Source: Takakia lepidozioides (lineage: Eukaryota; Streptophyta; Takakiopsida; Takakiales; Takakiaceae). Taken from it: a DNA stretch of 60,000 nucleotides. This document shows positions 45,446 through 57,850 of this stretch, piece after piece (within the stretch, counting starts at the first letter, position 1; each line of letters opens with the position of its first letter). The position numbers and the translations under genes are program-made. Below the pieces are notes generated by a model. The model was not told the DNA's origin, made no database searches, and saw only the letters and a list, made by a program, of their open reading frames with translations. The DNA is taken from NCBI GenBank assembly GCA_030704615.1, contig CM060732.1, positions 80,377,171 to 80,437,170 of the forward strand, written 5' to 3'.

Positions 45446-46380
45446 TTGTCTATAATGAAAATGCCTAGATTCCCCTCAGTGCAAGTAGCTAACAATAATA
45501 AAACCTATACACGGGACACCCCTCCTTAACTTACCAAATACAGTTCCCATACTGAATTGGTGCCAAGATAAACAAAGGTGTGTGAGAGGGAGAGAGAGAG
45601 AAGGTCATTGCCAGCAATGGCTCTAGTGTATTCTTCCAGCACTAATCCCCACTGAATACTAAATCTGTTGTGGGGTTTTAACGACCGTGGCATGGAAAAA
45701 TAGCCCAAAACATTCACATACCCATGCACAGTCAACTAAACAATCGGATAATATTATTGGCATCATGCTAGAAAGCACGGCGTTCATATGAGCACTGCTA
45801 CATCAGACGGCCTCCACCTTAGATAATTGTTTTGGCTGTGGTTGCCATGTCATTTTCCTTCACTAATAAGCTTTGCCCCAGGTGAGCAATACAGATTTGC
45901 CACATGCCACCTAAAAGGCCTAGTCCCAGCATGATTATCTTCCTTTCAGACTAACTAGGGTCTTGAACTATTTTCCAAGTTTCTATACATGTTAAGTTTT
46001 CATACAATCTTATTCTGTGGAACTGGAAGGTGGGATCAGAAGGGAAGTGAATGGCTTCACAAAAAGCTTTCATGCTGATGAGATACGAGACAGCCTGGAA
46101 GTTCCATACCAAGGCCACCTTCAACGGAAATGAGTTTTGATCACTACATCGGCATTTCCCTCCAGAATTATTATAAATAAATTTTAGACTCAGATTTTTT
46201 TATAGTATTAATGTGATAGTGCTGTAATAAATGTTTGAGGTGCATGCTCTGTGGGTCTGCCAAAGGGAAGAGCATTCCGGCTCTAGTACTTAGGGATGAG
46301 AGGAAGAGGTTTAAGTACATGTTGCACAAGAGCATAGGCCACGTGCCAAAAGAAAATTTAGGGGGGGCATGGAAGGACGT
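45446..46380. other. No recognisable gene
   Basis: Only short chance frames were seen. The end may belong to the hAT-like element that follows. Confidence 0.4.
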
Positions 46381-47532
46381 CCTTGGTTGTATTATATGCG
46401 TCCACGAGATGATTATCTTGAATTTGGTATCGTGAAGTGTCGGGAATGCGAGGAGGCTAGCATGGGTGGCAGATGAGGAAGGGGAATAGGTTGCTCCAAG
46501 ATACAAAGACATGCTATTGTTACTCATGAAAAGAATGAATATCATAAAATAACCCATTTGCTTTGGCAAGCTCGTCGTGATGGTCAACATGACAAGTTGA
46601 GTTTATGATTGAAAAGGAACAAAGTCAGGATTTTAACAGTGATGAAGATAGCCTTTTTTCTAGTTTGGAATGATCGCCTTTGTTCAGAGCTATGTTGAGC
46701 AGTGTCAACTGCAAAGGCTTTTGGGTACCCCAAATATGCTAGTAAATGACGAATATTCTGCATATACGACGGTTGATGCGGCTTTGGGATTTTTGCATGA
46801 ACTTTGGAGCAACATTTGATTGTTTAGAGAGAGAGAGAGAAGACGAGTCCGACCAAATTAGCCGGCGTAACTAAGAGCCACTTCGCCTCGCGGCTACTGT
46901 CCCCTTGCGGGGGTGGGCCCTATAAAGAAGCAGGCTAGGCCTGCAGGTGTCAAGGGGTATCGGGGATCAGGGAGAGGGGTACTGAAGGGAGCTGGTTGGA
47001 TTCTAGTTGTCGTTTATTGGTGATAATAGCTTTGAGGGAGCGGAGTGCAGTGAGGTGGATTGCCTTGAAGCATTTATGGATATGAGAGATGAGGATATGA
47101 TGATACGGAGAGAGAGAAGTTTACAGAGGATTGGCTCGATAGATTGCTCATCAAATTATGCTTTGACAAAATATGACAAAGCAGGTGAACTTCTAGAGTT
47201 TGTGGGGACATTTATGGAGAGAATGTGAGCGGAAGTCTACATAAGATGTTTGGGCATAGTGTTTCGTTTCAGATGAGTTTTTTGCTGCTTGGCCTATTTT
47301 GATTAGCCTTTGGCAAAGCGTATTGATTATTCTTGCCAGCACAGCTATTTGCGAGCGTGGGTTCTCAAAGCAAAATTGGGTGAAAAGCGACCGTAGAAAT
47401 AGATTGAAGTTGAGGACTTTGGATGCATTGATGCGAGTTTCTTTATGTTGGCTCGAAGTGGAGGCCATAGATTGGACTGTTTTGAGATTTGGAGTGGCAT
47501 GCAGAATCGTGAAGCTGTTCTATTGGAAATAG
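46381..47532 (+). pseudogene. hAT-type transposase remains (ZNF862-like)
   Basis: The first block (46381-46590) has PWLYYMRP, then CRECEEASMGG, a stop, and QRHAIVTHEKNEYHK, a zinc finger of the Cys-x2-Cys, His-x4-His kind found at the start of ZNF862-like hAT proteins. The last block (47299-47532) has the hAT C-terminal dimerisation domain: STAICERGFSKQNWVKSDRR followed by LRTLDALMRVSL. Most of the catalytic middle is missing or scrambled. No terminal inverted repeats were identified. Confidence 0.68.
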
Positions 47533-48300
47533 ATTCAGATTGAATCTCTCTCATAATTTTTATCATATGTGGACTTGTGGAATGTGAAAAGACTTTCATT
47601 TCATGTGTATATGTACAAAAAAATATTGTTGTTTTTTTAAAGATTATTTTTATGTTACATGCATGCTCGCCGAATGGCCGCCAAAAACAAAATGAAGGGG
47701 AGTCAAAATTACAGCCCTTCAAAATGAAGGGCAAATTTTCTGGGAAACTTGCAAATGAAAGTCTAAGGTACCCTTCAAAACCAAAGCCTGCTTGCCTCCA
47801 AACATCTTTGAGGATGAAAGAACTATTTTAGGGTAACCCCTCGCCTCGCCTCCGCGAGTGCAGATCCTGATTCTAACTTCAAAATGAGCACAGCCGGTAC
47901 CATAGGAGACACCTGCAAATATGGAGGAGCCTGAATATATGAGTCAAGTTAGTCAATGACAGTCAATTGATCCATACATTATAAAGTTTCTTATTCCAGT
48001 AACCAAATAAACGTTTGTTGGCTCCTCCCTATAAGGGAGAGACCACGCATTGGTGCCAAAAATGAGTAAGATCCTGATATACCTCCACTAGATAGTACCT
48101 ACATGAAGCACATAATCCTCCCCCACTTAAATGTTAGCTTGAATGTACCTTGATTGGATAAGACCCATAAATGAATCTTACATATGTAAATATTCATATG
48201 CTTACATAGGCTTATTTATTTATTTATACACATTAAAATAGAAAGCAGAAACTTAGAGATCAAAAAATACTTACAGTACCACTGCCAAGTTTGGGTCAAC
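47533..48300. other. No gene; possible 3' end of the methyltransferase-bearing gypsy element
   Basis: AT-rich sequence. I looked for an LTR partner of the 56-60 kb region and found none by eye. Confidence 0.35.
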
Positions 48301-48359
48301 TCTGCCATCGACATTGGGAAGGTGACATGGCGCACAATTACGCACATGGTCTTTCCAAG

Positions 48360-49667
48360 TCATGCCATCCCGACCTCCAAGATCAGGACTCCTGAGGGCA
48401 ACACCTCTCGAACCCTCAGAATAACACGCCCTGCAGTGACATCCAGGGTCGTAGGAGCAGTCTGCTGCAAATAAACATAGTCACCAGGGCTAAACCTCCG
48501 AACCCCAGGGCGATATCCTCCACTACGTATAGTGGTATACCTCAACGTATCACGGTGTTGTGCAATGGCAAGGTTCTCAAAAGCCATGGGCATGACTTTC
48601 TTGAACAACTCTGCACGCTGACCACATGCACGTACCTACACGTCCGGATCGTCAAGGTTAAGGACTTGAGCAATGTCCCTACGAATGGCTGCAGGCAAAT
48701 CCGGCTCTCGGCCAAAGAGAAGGAAATACGGTGAGAAGGAGGCAAGTGATGTTTGCTTGCTGAACCTGTAGCCCATGGCTAACCAAGGCACCTGAAGATC
48801 CCAATCTCGTAGGTGTCCCTTCTGCAAGCCATACTTGCGCAAACCCCTCTTCACTGTCTGAACAACTCTCTCTGCCAAGCCATCGGCCTCAAGATGATCC
48901 CGAGAAATGGTGCGGTGGTCTATCAAGGCTTTATCACACAAAGCCTGAAACTCCCCCAAGAACTCTCTCCCTTGGTCCGTGAGTACCTCAGCTGGAGCAC
49001 CGAATCGGCTAAGCACACGATCCAAGAATGCATACACAGCCCCCTCACTAGCCTTGTCAGGCAATGGAATCAACTCAATCCACTTGGAGAAGCGCTCCAC
49101 CATCACCAACACATATCTGTGGTGACGCATAGTCAGTGGCAACGGTCCTGCGAAGTCGAGACTCCACCTGTAGCCCAATCCCATGATTGGTAAATGATGC
49201 AACTGTGGTGTAGGGGCATTGAATGAAGCACGCACCCTGTCACACACCATGCACCTAGCCACGAACTGTTGCACCTCTGTATGCATACCACGCCACCAAT
49301 ATTGCCCCTGCAGTAAACTGTGAGTGCGTCGCACTCCAAAATGCCCCAACTCCTCATGGGCATGCCGCACTAACCGTGCACGCTGTGTTGGGTGAGGCAC
49401 GATCCTCACCTAACCATCCTCCCACACTCGAAGCAGGTGTATCCCTTCCCACTTGAATCTCTTGGCTCGTTGTAGGATCCGACCCCTCTCCTTGGCAGTC
49501 ACAGTGGCTGCCGTGTCTCCCGTGCGGAGGTAATCCAACACAGCCGAATCCTCATGTATATCTCTGGCACCACCTGGCTCATCACTAGCCTCAGGGTCCT
49601 CAGACACTCCATCTATAGTCATCCCTATTGTAGGTCCAACCTGACCTCTCGATGCCAAGATACACAA
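48360..49667 (-). pseudogene. Integrase of the methyltransferase-bearing gypsy element
   Basis: Zinc domain HAHEELGHFG and CMVCDR (HHCC), then the catalytic core: SLDFAGPLPL (first Asp), LTDQGREFLG (second Asp) and EADGLAERVVQTVKR (Glu). It is open for 257 codons (49409-48636). It joins upstream in the same frame, across one TAG, to a spacer containing KERGRILQRAKRFKW. The C-terminal tail (48608-48360, YRPGVRRFSPGDYVYLQQ) is in another frame. Confidence 0.88.
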
Positions 49668-49682
49668 AAATGCAGATGCGTG

Positions 49683-50165
49683 TCATCCTGACACCATCTC
49701 CTCGTCCGTCTCACCATGCCACCGAGCTCCAGTGTCATCCTGTTGGCTCGTGCATGGATTGCGACTCAACCCATCCGCATCCCGATTGACCAAACCCGAT
49801 CGATGCACAACCTGAAAGTCATACTCCTGGAGTATGAGTGCCCACCGTGCAAGCTTCCACGTAAGCTTGTCTAACTCCATCAACCACTTGAGTGGCTGGT
49901 GATCCGTGACAAGGGTGAAGAGATTGACGTATAGGTAGCACCTGAAGTGTGCCACGGCCCACACCGCAGCTAAGCACTCTCCCTCATATGGGCTATACTT
50001 AGCCTCTGCAGTGTTGTTCGAGCGGCTAGCATAAGCCACTACGAACTTTCTTCCGTCATCATCCACCTGTGTGAGCACCGCTCCAAGCCCCAGCATGCTC
50101 CAATCCGTATGCAGCTGAAAGGGATGCCCCCTGATAGGTCGTCTCAGGATAGGCGCCGAGGTCAA
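49683..50165 (-). pseudogene. RNase H of the methyltransferase-bearing gypsy element
   Basis: FQLHTDWSMLGLGAVLTQ (first Asp), YSPYEGECLAAVWAV (Glu), LVTDHQPLKWL (Asp) and LVNRDADGLSRNPC (last Asp). It is in the same frame as the integrase region at 49667, separated by a TGA. Confidence 0.88.
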
Positions 50166-50412
50166 CCTCGCCTTGAGCTCTTGAAAAGCTCGTTCCTGCT
50201 AATCTTCCCACTGCCATTCCTGGTCCTTCTTGGTCAGCTTGGTTAGAGCCTTTGCAATGGCACTAAATCCCTTGACAAACCGTCTATAATAGTTTGCCAA
50301 CCCCATGAAAGCTCGAACTCGGCTCACATCCGTGAATTTGTGCAATGGCCTCTACCTTAGTCTGCTGTACCCCCAATCCTCCAGGATATATCATATGACC
50401 CAGATACTCAAT

Positions 50413-51087
50413 CTAGTTGTGGAAAAACTTGCACTTCCCCGGATGCAACTTCAATCCGTGCGCTCTCAAGCGCTCAAACACCACCTGAAGGTATCTCTCA
50501 TGCTCCTCCACCGTAGCACTAAAGATGAATCTGATGTCATCTATGTAGCACCGAGCAAAGTCCACCCCTGCTAGAATCCTATCCATGACTCTCTGAAACT
50601 CTGCAGGAGCGTTCTTAAGCCCAAATGGTAACAACCGCCACTGATATAGGCAATCCTTGCCGTGCTTATCGATCCCCCAGAATGTCGTCTTCTGCTTGTC
50701 CGCCTCCTTGATCGACAACTGGTGATATCCGGATCGTAAATCCAAAGTGCTAAAGACCTTAACATGCCCGATGGCATCAAAGATCTCATCTGGCGTTGAC
50801 ATGGCATATTTATCGGACTTGGTCTAACGATTTACAGGCCGGTAATCATCGCACATACGTCTCTTCGTCCAATTGCCATAGACATCCTTCTTGGCTGGCA
50901 TCACTGTGGCTGAAGCATACTCTCCACCAGAGAGCTCCACCAAACCTGCCTCCCAGAGATCTTGAGTCCTCATCTGAATCAAAGACCTCTCCATGTCACT
51001 GTATCTATAGGGTCTCCGAAAGATTGGCGTGTCAGTGGCCAACTCAATATGGATCTCTTGACCCTTCAGTGCTCCCAAGTCCTTCAA
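50413..51087 (-). pseudogene. Reverse transcriptase of the methyltransferase-bearing gypsy element
   Basis: N-terminal part DTPIFRRPYRYSDMER and CDDYRPVNR (51087-50824), a TAG, then in the same frame [35 protein letters not shown] and the catalytic CYIDDI (about 50550). A frame shift separates it from RNase H. Confidence 0.9.
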
Positions 51088-51539
51088 ACTGAAGACAAAG
51101 CAATTCCTGTAAGCCCTCAGGAACCGCCGTATACGTCGTCTCTCTCCTCCGGTGACATGGGTCCAATGTCAGGCTCCCAATTGTCCTCCGTAACTGCAAC
51201 TTAAGTCCAGTGGGCTTAGAGGTAGATGACGCGTCCAATGGTTGCTATGTTGCAACCTCTTGAGCAGTACTCCCCACCTGCTCAATCAGTGACAAGGCCT
51301 CATCCTGCCCCATCATCTCATCCTTGAGGACTTCCTCCACCCGAGAAAATCCCCAACCTCATCCATCACCGCCACTTTGGCTGCCAACTCCCTTTGAACC
51401 TCGAGCACCTCTCACGTGTGTCATGGATGCCTACACCCCGTGGTCCTTACATGCTCGCCCCCACTCACTGCCTGTACTGTCTCGGTAGGCAGAGAGACCA
51501 TTGAGGGAAGTGTACTCCGCACTCTGCGTTGCTCAGCCA

Positions 51540-52350
51540 TAGCCAAGCTAATAATCCAGAGATCCATTGCTTGCCCCAACACCTGACGACGTGATGCCTC
51601 AGAAAGAGACGACACCGCCGTGGTACCAGTGGTAAAACCCATCGCCCGCTCACGCTCATCAGCATTAGGCTCCACTAACTACTGCAACTGAGCATCCCAT
51701 AGGAGGCCAGGTCCACTATCCCAGAAAGTATGCGATCCTGGGAAGCTAAGCAGTGTAGGTAATGCTGTTTGTGGTTGACCCACCCTGTTGACCACTGCCA
51801 AATGCGAACGGTCATTATGTCTCATACGCTGAGACTGCCTCCCTGTGTCCAAAATGCTATCCACTGTGAGGTGTACTGGCCACTGCCACCCATCAAATGC
51901 ACGCACTTGCGGTGCCGAGTCACAACGGCCACACATCCAACCCCGCCGCACCCCACAGCATCACATGTTTGTCCATCCCAGAGCCCGTGACCCGACCTCT
52001 GACCCCCCCCCACCCCACAGTTGCAGATCCATTTGCACAGACTCCCCCCCCAGCTGACCCAAGCCATCCCATGACCGGACTTGAATGCACACTGGCCATC
52101 ACCCTGGCCCGGAGAATCGCCCATCAGTGGCACATTCTCCAAAGCGTATGCTGGAGATACGCTTGATGAAGCTGCAAGTGGCGCAAAACCCGCACCATCT
52201 CCAAAACAAACCGGAGCTGGAGCTCGAGTCTCGCAATCCATTGTCATGTTCCGGCTGATGAATGCCCTTGGCAGGGCCAACCTGACACTACCAGATCAAT
52301 GGAGCCAAACCGCTCCAAATCCTGCGCCCCCATCAACGACATGTTGCTGG
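51540..52350 (-). pseudogene. C5-cytosine DNA methyltransferase domain inside the gypsy element
   Basis: Minus strand: LERFGSIDLVVSGWPCQGHS (about 52320-52264) is motif IV with the catalytic Cys of the PCQ loop. In the next frame NGLRDSSSSSGLFW and EMVRVLRHLQ follow, then PAYALENVPLMGDS (about 52155-52112), motif VI with ENV. GSRALGWTNM (about 51995) resembles motif VIII. RAFDGWQWPVHLTVDSILDT is the target-recognition part. ALPTLLSFPGSHTF (about 51750) corresponds to motif IX. ADERERAMGFTTGTT and RRQVLGQAMDL (51660-51565) correspond to motif X. Motif I upstream is too damaged to name. The C-terminal half (51951-51421) is in the same frame as RT (51087), which points to one polyprotein. Such enzymes methylate cytosine in DNA from S-adenosylmethionine. 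This copy is dead through shifts and stops. Confidence 0.83.
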
Positions 52351-53399
52351 CAAGGCCTGCTGGATATCCACGACACTGACCGCACCACCACGCAACACAC
52401 ATCAGGTCTGCTACTGCCATATCCACCCAACTCCCAGCAGGCAACAACTAAACTACAGAGAGACCCCGGACTTGCTGCACAACTGACATTGAAACGCGTC
52501 ATGCAGTCTCATCACCCCCCCACCATCATACGGTAACCGCCGAACTTGTATACCTGTCTGTAACACAGCAGCCAATCCGAGGCGGTTGATCTGCCAGCCA
52601 AGTCCAGCCGCCCAAATGCTTCATCGGATCTGCCCACATACGATGGTGTCGAGTACCCCATGGTGACCAACCTGGTGCCCCTGCTCGGTGGTCCTGGTGC
52701 CCCCCAATCCCCCACACCCTCTCTCCTCCATCTCGGCTGCTGGTCCCCAAGCGCTCTCCCAGGTTTGTTGCCCACCCCTCGCTCCACCCCCCCTGCAAAT
52801 CCCGCTGTGCCCCCAATGGCGTTGCCACCATGGCAGGCCACCCCCGCACCACCATACATCCCTGTCCTCCTACTCCTCTGGAGGGGGTCTCCTCTGAAAT
52901 GAGCTGTGCCCTCTCGCTCCTCCCGGCCCCCGCAGCCCCCCATGGTCTCCCCAGCCATTCTCATGACCTCTGCCACACGCCCTTGGCAATCTTGCAACAA
53001 CACCCCCCGCAAACTCCGCCCTCCGACACGCCCCACCAAAGCACCCCACACCGTCACGCCTCCATGGCGCTGCCCGCGGCCTCACCCTCACACTGCCATG
53101 CCCCTACGCCCTCACCCCGAGCCCAAAAAGGCCCTGCCTCCCCAAACCTCCCAGGGGAAACCCACTCTGGGGTACCCCCCTGCCCCCCACCCCGGACCTG
53201 TGAGCACCCCGCCCGACCACGTCTGTCATAACTGTCCTTGACTCGCATACTGCGCCATCTTGAGCCATCCATGTAGGGTGAAGCGGGCCGTCGTCTGATA
53301 GCCCCCAAACCAGCACCCGCCAACGAAGTCGACACGCCCATGCACCTGCTAAGAGTGCCTCCCCATACCCCCCGAGCCATGTTGCTCCAATCCTCCCAG

Positions 53400-53560
53400 A
53401 GACGTCTGTAAACTGGAAACGCAAGGCTCCATATCCGCCTCCGTGAGGCCCAAGCCTGCAATAGCAGCTCTGCCTAGCATCAATGGCTGAGCGCCCCGAG
53501 TCCAACAATACCCGCAGATAGGCCGGTAACTCTTTGCCTGCCGGTCCACTCAAATAGAAA
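53400..53560 (-). pseudogene. Protease of the methyltransferase-bearing gypsy element
   Basis: ELPAYLRVLLDSG (retropepsin Asp-Ser-Gly) continues, after a one-base shift, as AQPLMLGRAAIAGLGLTEAD, the usual surroundings of this active site in plant gypsy elements. Confidence 0.75.
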
Positions 53561-56400
53561 ATGAAAATGTCATCCTGGTTGTCTAACTACAACTCCCAGG
53601 TGTTCACCATGGCAGTGCTCAATGGATGGCTGCTCGGTCTAGTGGCAAGCTCCATCAAACTTGGCAGCTACAGCTTACCATTTGACCGCCGTGGCATCTT
53701 GACCCTCAAATCCGAGGATCCCTCAGGCACTCTATAACTCCCACTATCTCCGCAAAGAAGAGTGGAAGTCCCTCACACTCACAGAGTGTACTGCCAACCT
53801 ACAACACCTCAATGGTATTACCCCGGGCGTCGCAACAATCATAGTGTAGCCGACACAGAACAATGGAGCCTGACATACAAATGTGGCCGCTCCCAGCCGC
53901 ACATAGCTGTCGTAGCCTTGGCAACACTAGGTAGTGGTGCTACCTGTGTAGCTCTCCCCAATGGCGCATGTAACCTCTGCCTTGGTAACAGTCGGGCAAG
54001 AACTAGGTGCCAAACGCACACTGTCTCCGCCAATGTGAATGACTGAGGAAGCCTATCCTGACGGCTTAACCTCCCTACGCTGTGGATCCAACTCCACCTC
54101 TGCCACCTCGTTGGCTCAGGAACCGTTGCGCTCCTGGTCACGGCTGCAGCAGATCCACAATGCATAGTGGTAGTGTTGCTCCGCTAGCAATGCCTCCCAA
54201 TCCTCTGCTACCACCTCGTATACACTCGCCATTGTCTTCCTATGCCTCCTCTGATCTTCCTGGAGCCCCTATAGGACTCTAAGGGTGTGCGACCATCCTG
54301 GCCCTTTGTGCCGCCGGATCTCATCACCCTATGAGGTGACCTCCAATCCAGCAGACGAGTACATCTGAGCGTGATCCCAGGCACTTCCACGCTCTAGGAG
54401 CTGCAGCACACCGCCCTGCCACCAGCTAACTGACTCTCTTCAGGTCAGAACCCACCCTCACGGAGACCCTCCCTTCTTCCTTGGCCATGCTGAGACTCCC
54501 TCCGCTCCTTGGGCCTTGGGCCACCCCTGGAGCCCTGGCCATGCCCTATGTCGTGCCTATCTCTAGGCTGTTCGTCCATGCCCGGAATGCCGACCAGCCC
54601 CTCTTGCGGCTCCCAACCCACCCACCGTAAAAAGTCCTCATCAATGGCCATGTGCTGCAACTCATGCCTGGAGCGGCACGGCAAGATGCACCCCCATCTC
54701 ACTCACTGGCAGTCCTCTCCAGAAAGCCCCGTCTGCTTGCCACAATGCTCCCAGTTGTCCAGCATACTGGTCTCACAGCTGTGCATATGCCGCCCTTTGA
54801 TCTCCTCTGGCAACACCCATCTCTTGTGATGGGTGTCAGGCTGCCCTACCTGTCTCACACACAACACCACCTCCAGCCCTTTGAGCCCACATCATGGACT
54901 GCGAACCAGTGTAGTAGCAATCCATCCGACCATCCGGGTCCCTCTTTGTCCTTCCCTGGGCTTCACCTGGACCCCCTTGTTGCCTTGAGCACGTTGAGTA
55001 ATGGTGTTTGGGAGAGCACCACTACCCCCCGTGGGTTCCTTAGCAAATCCCCAGCACCACCAGACCCACTAGTCTGTCTTTCTTCCACATGTTGAGCTCT
55101 ATCCGCTCTGCCAGCCAAAATCAACAACACTCCCCATTTGCCCGCCCTAAAGTGGGTTGGCCGCTTGTAGGAGACTTGCATCCCGCACCCTTCTCCTCAG
55201 CTCCTTGTCCAAAATCCACATACCAAGATGGGACTGCCTGAGCTTCCGTAACCCCTTGGGTTACATTTATCAAGCGCCTCATGCGAGTTGAAAGCCTCCC
55301 TCAAGGTCTCAGTAGGGCTTTCCGTTGGAACTCTTGCAAGCTCTTGCAACTTCTCTAGTGCTGGTGCGGTGGGGGTATTAGTGGCGTGGGTCGGTCGTAG
55401 CTACTGTACCACCAGTCCCACTGCTGCTGCTGAAGCTGCCGGTTGCAGCGGCGGGTGTAGCCAATGCCCTCGTGGCTCTAGTGCCCCTAGTGATGGAGAC
55501 ATAGTCGGGTGACCATTACATCCTCCACTCCTCGAGTCTCAACCTCATGCCCCCGCCTGAACTCATGGTAATCATCCATAGGCGCCCTCAAGGTGCTGAA
55601 ACAACCCCTTCCATGCCATGAAAGACGTAAATAGTTGTGGATTGCGCATTTGCCTGCAAATCACACCAACTATCAACTCTTGGATAAAATCATCCATCTC
55701 GATGGTGTGCCCACCGCCCCAGGTACCTTCATGGCCCCTTGGTAGCTCCATACATCTCCTTCATTGTGTCCCACAACAATGACAAGGAAACAACTTGCAC
55801 CGCCGGTGTGAGTCCTCCGATTCACAATCCGATCAGAACTTCCGTAGAAGACACAAGAGGTGAAGGTGGCCTAAACCGCACACCTCTCTTGTGTACCCAC
55901 TAGTATCGCTAGTGCTCGAACCGGCACTGTCCCCAGCAACTAGTGGCACCTCCGTGTTGACAAACTGTCACTCAACCGTCATGAACAGTCCCTAACCCCC
56001 TCTCCACAAGATAACCGGGTAGAGACCTTGTTGCGGCTTATGGTTTGGAATACTAGGTTTCTAACATAGCCTACACCTGCACCTGCATCCACCGAAAACA
56101 CTCCTATGGTTGGCTGGTCATCACCTCCAACCTCACACATGAGAAACAATGATGGTCTGACTGTCATCACCCCAGCCTCACCACGACAGCATGGCTCTAG
56201 GACTGGCGGTGATAAAATCCGGACCAATCACCTATAAAAACAAGCGCCCACACAAAACTAACAGGCGCACAGTCAAGCATGCAGGTATGGAGGGGAGCCA
56301 AACACCAAGAAATCGAACGACAACTCCCCCACATCAAAAACAACTCTACGTGTTTGCTCCTGCAGAACACCCCAGCCCAAACCCGGACTGACTCTTGCCT
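53561..56400. other. GC-rich stretch, presumed gag and 5' part of the gypsy element
   Basis: Many short open frames on both strands but none with a gag or zinc-knuckle signature. Base composition is like the 51-53.5 kb part, which suggests that it belongs to the same element. No primer binding site or LTR end was found. Confidence 0.35.
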
Positions 56401-56589
56401 CCACCTACGGAAAGTCTTGGCCTAATGAGAGGGTGAAAACTACGAGGAAGAGAAGCTAAAGCAATGCCTAACCCCAACATGCCCTCATCCCAACACTCTT
56501 CCTCTCCTCTCTTCCCTCACTTGCATGACCATTGGAATATCATGAAGATACTCCTCAAAACCGCCCTCCACGAGCGTCAAAATTCGGCC

Positions 56590-56985
56590 TTTAAGACCAC
56601 ATGCCAGTCCTTAGGCAGTCCACACATGCCTCCACGTCAGCACAGGCCGTCCACAGGTCAACACGGGCCACCACAGACCAGCACAGGCCCACACAATTCA
56701 CTGGTCACAGTCGTCACGCCGCACAGCCCACAGCGCCCCAAGGCCACATGGCCACAGCCTGTCACAGCCCCTCACAACCTGTCAAAGTCTGTCACAGCCC
56801 CAGGCACAGGTCACAGCCTGTCACAGCCTGTCAACAGCCCCTCAAGCCGATCACAGCCCGTCACAGCCCCATAGGCCCCAGGGCACAGCCTGTCACAGCC
56901 TGTCACAGCCCCTCACAGCCGGTCACAGCCCCAAAGGCCACAGGCACAGCCTGTCACAGCCCTACACAGGTCACAGGGGTCACAG
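56590..56985. repeat. CACAGCC/TGTCACAGCC tandem repeat region
   Basis: Imperfect units of about 10-20 bases built from GTCACAGCCCC and CCTGTCACAGCC. The open frames that cross it are repeat translations and not genes. Confidence 0.85.
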
Positions 56986-57474
56986 CCCCATCCATGGCTA
57001 CTCATGGCCGTTTAGCATTTTCCTCCAAGGGGTTTAGCCACGCCAAGCTAGGGTTTGTGTCCTTGGACTCTAGGCTTCTTTGCACGAGCTATGGTGGCTG
57101 TGAGGAAGGAAATCAGCAAGGTATTCTTGCTCTTTATGGCTCCCATACACCACCAATAGTAGCTCTAATTCCAAAGGAAGATATTTGCAACCAAAACTAA
57201 GTGCACAAGCTTTTTTTTAACTCACAAAAACAGTGCCATTGATCCCTATGGTGACTAACCAAACATGGCTGACTTCCAACCCTTGTAGGTACTCATTCAC
57301 GCACTTTTCTTGACCATAGCATGCCCTTCACACCTAATCCAACCCTTGCACCTGTTGCTTCAAGAGCTGTGCTCCCTTCAAGCTTGAAGTTGAAACCCAA
57401 CTCACATAGGCCCTACAAGTGCTTTTATTTCACCCCAAGTGGAAACCAGCCCTAGCCCTTCCGTTCTAGCCTCT

Positions 57475-57850
57475 CTAAAGCTTGAAAACAAGAGCCTCAA
57501 TGGGCTGAAGGCATGCTCCACACATGCCCCACTCTCACATAAGAGAAATCAGCTCCTTTGCTTCATTTATTGCACCCACAAACCTGAAAATACAAGCTTC
57601 AGCGGGCTGAAACCATGCTCCACACATGCCTTACAAGAAAACCAGCCTCTTCCTTCCTTTCTTGCACTCCCAAGCCTGAAAGTACAAGCCTTCAACAGAC
57701 TGAAGGCATGCTCCACACATGCATTGCCCTCACATAAGGGAAGTTAGCCTTACCCTCTTCATTGCTTGCCCTCCAAGCTTGAAGATGGAAGCTTCAATGA
57801 GCTGAATACATGCTCCACACAGCAACCCTTCACACACAAGAGGTATCAGC
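57475..57850. repeat. About 100-bp tandem repeat, four copies
   Basis: Each unit holds an AAGCTTGAAA-like start, a GGGCTGAAGGCATG block and TGCTCCACACATGC; the last block recurs at about 57514, 57615, 57710 and 57812. Weaker related units appear before (57380) and after (58340). Confidence 0.78.

Larger units (their letters stand above)
48360..53560 (-). mobile_element. Ty3/gypsy element with a DNA methyltransferase domain (decayed)
   Basis: On the minus strand, in order from 53.56 kb: protease, C5-cytosine methyltransferase, reverse transcriptase, RNase H, integrase. This is the gypsy order with an extra domain between protease and RT. It is a different lineage from the chromoviruses at 2.6-13.4 kb (RT YIDDIRFIFS, no chromodomain). 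Many stops and small shifts make it inactive. The gag part should lie above 53.6 kb (53.6-56.3 kb is GC-rich with many open pieces), but I recognise no gag or zinc knuckle. LTRs were not found. Confidence 0.85.

Noticed and set aside
53561-56300. Individual GC-rich open frames as genes
   Set aside because: Open frames exist on both strands as a result of composition; no motif supports any of them.
56464-57200. Two long open frames with many Ser, Gln, Thr and His
   Set aside because: They are translations of the CACAGCC tandem repeat and have no start or domain support.
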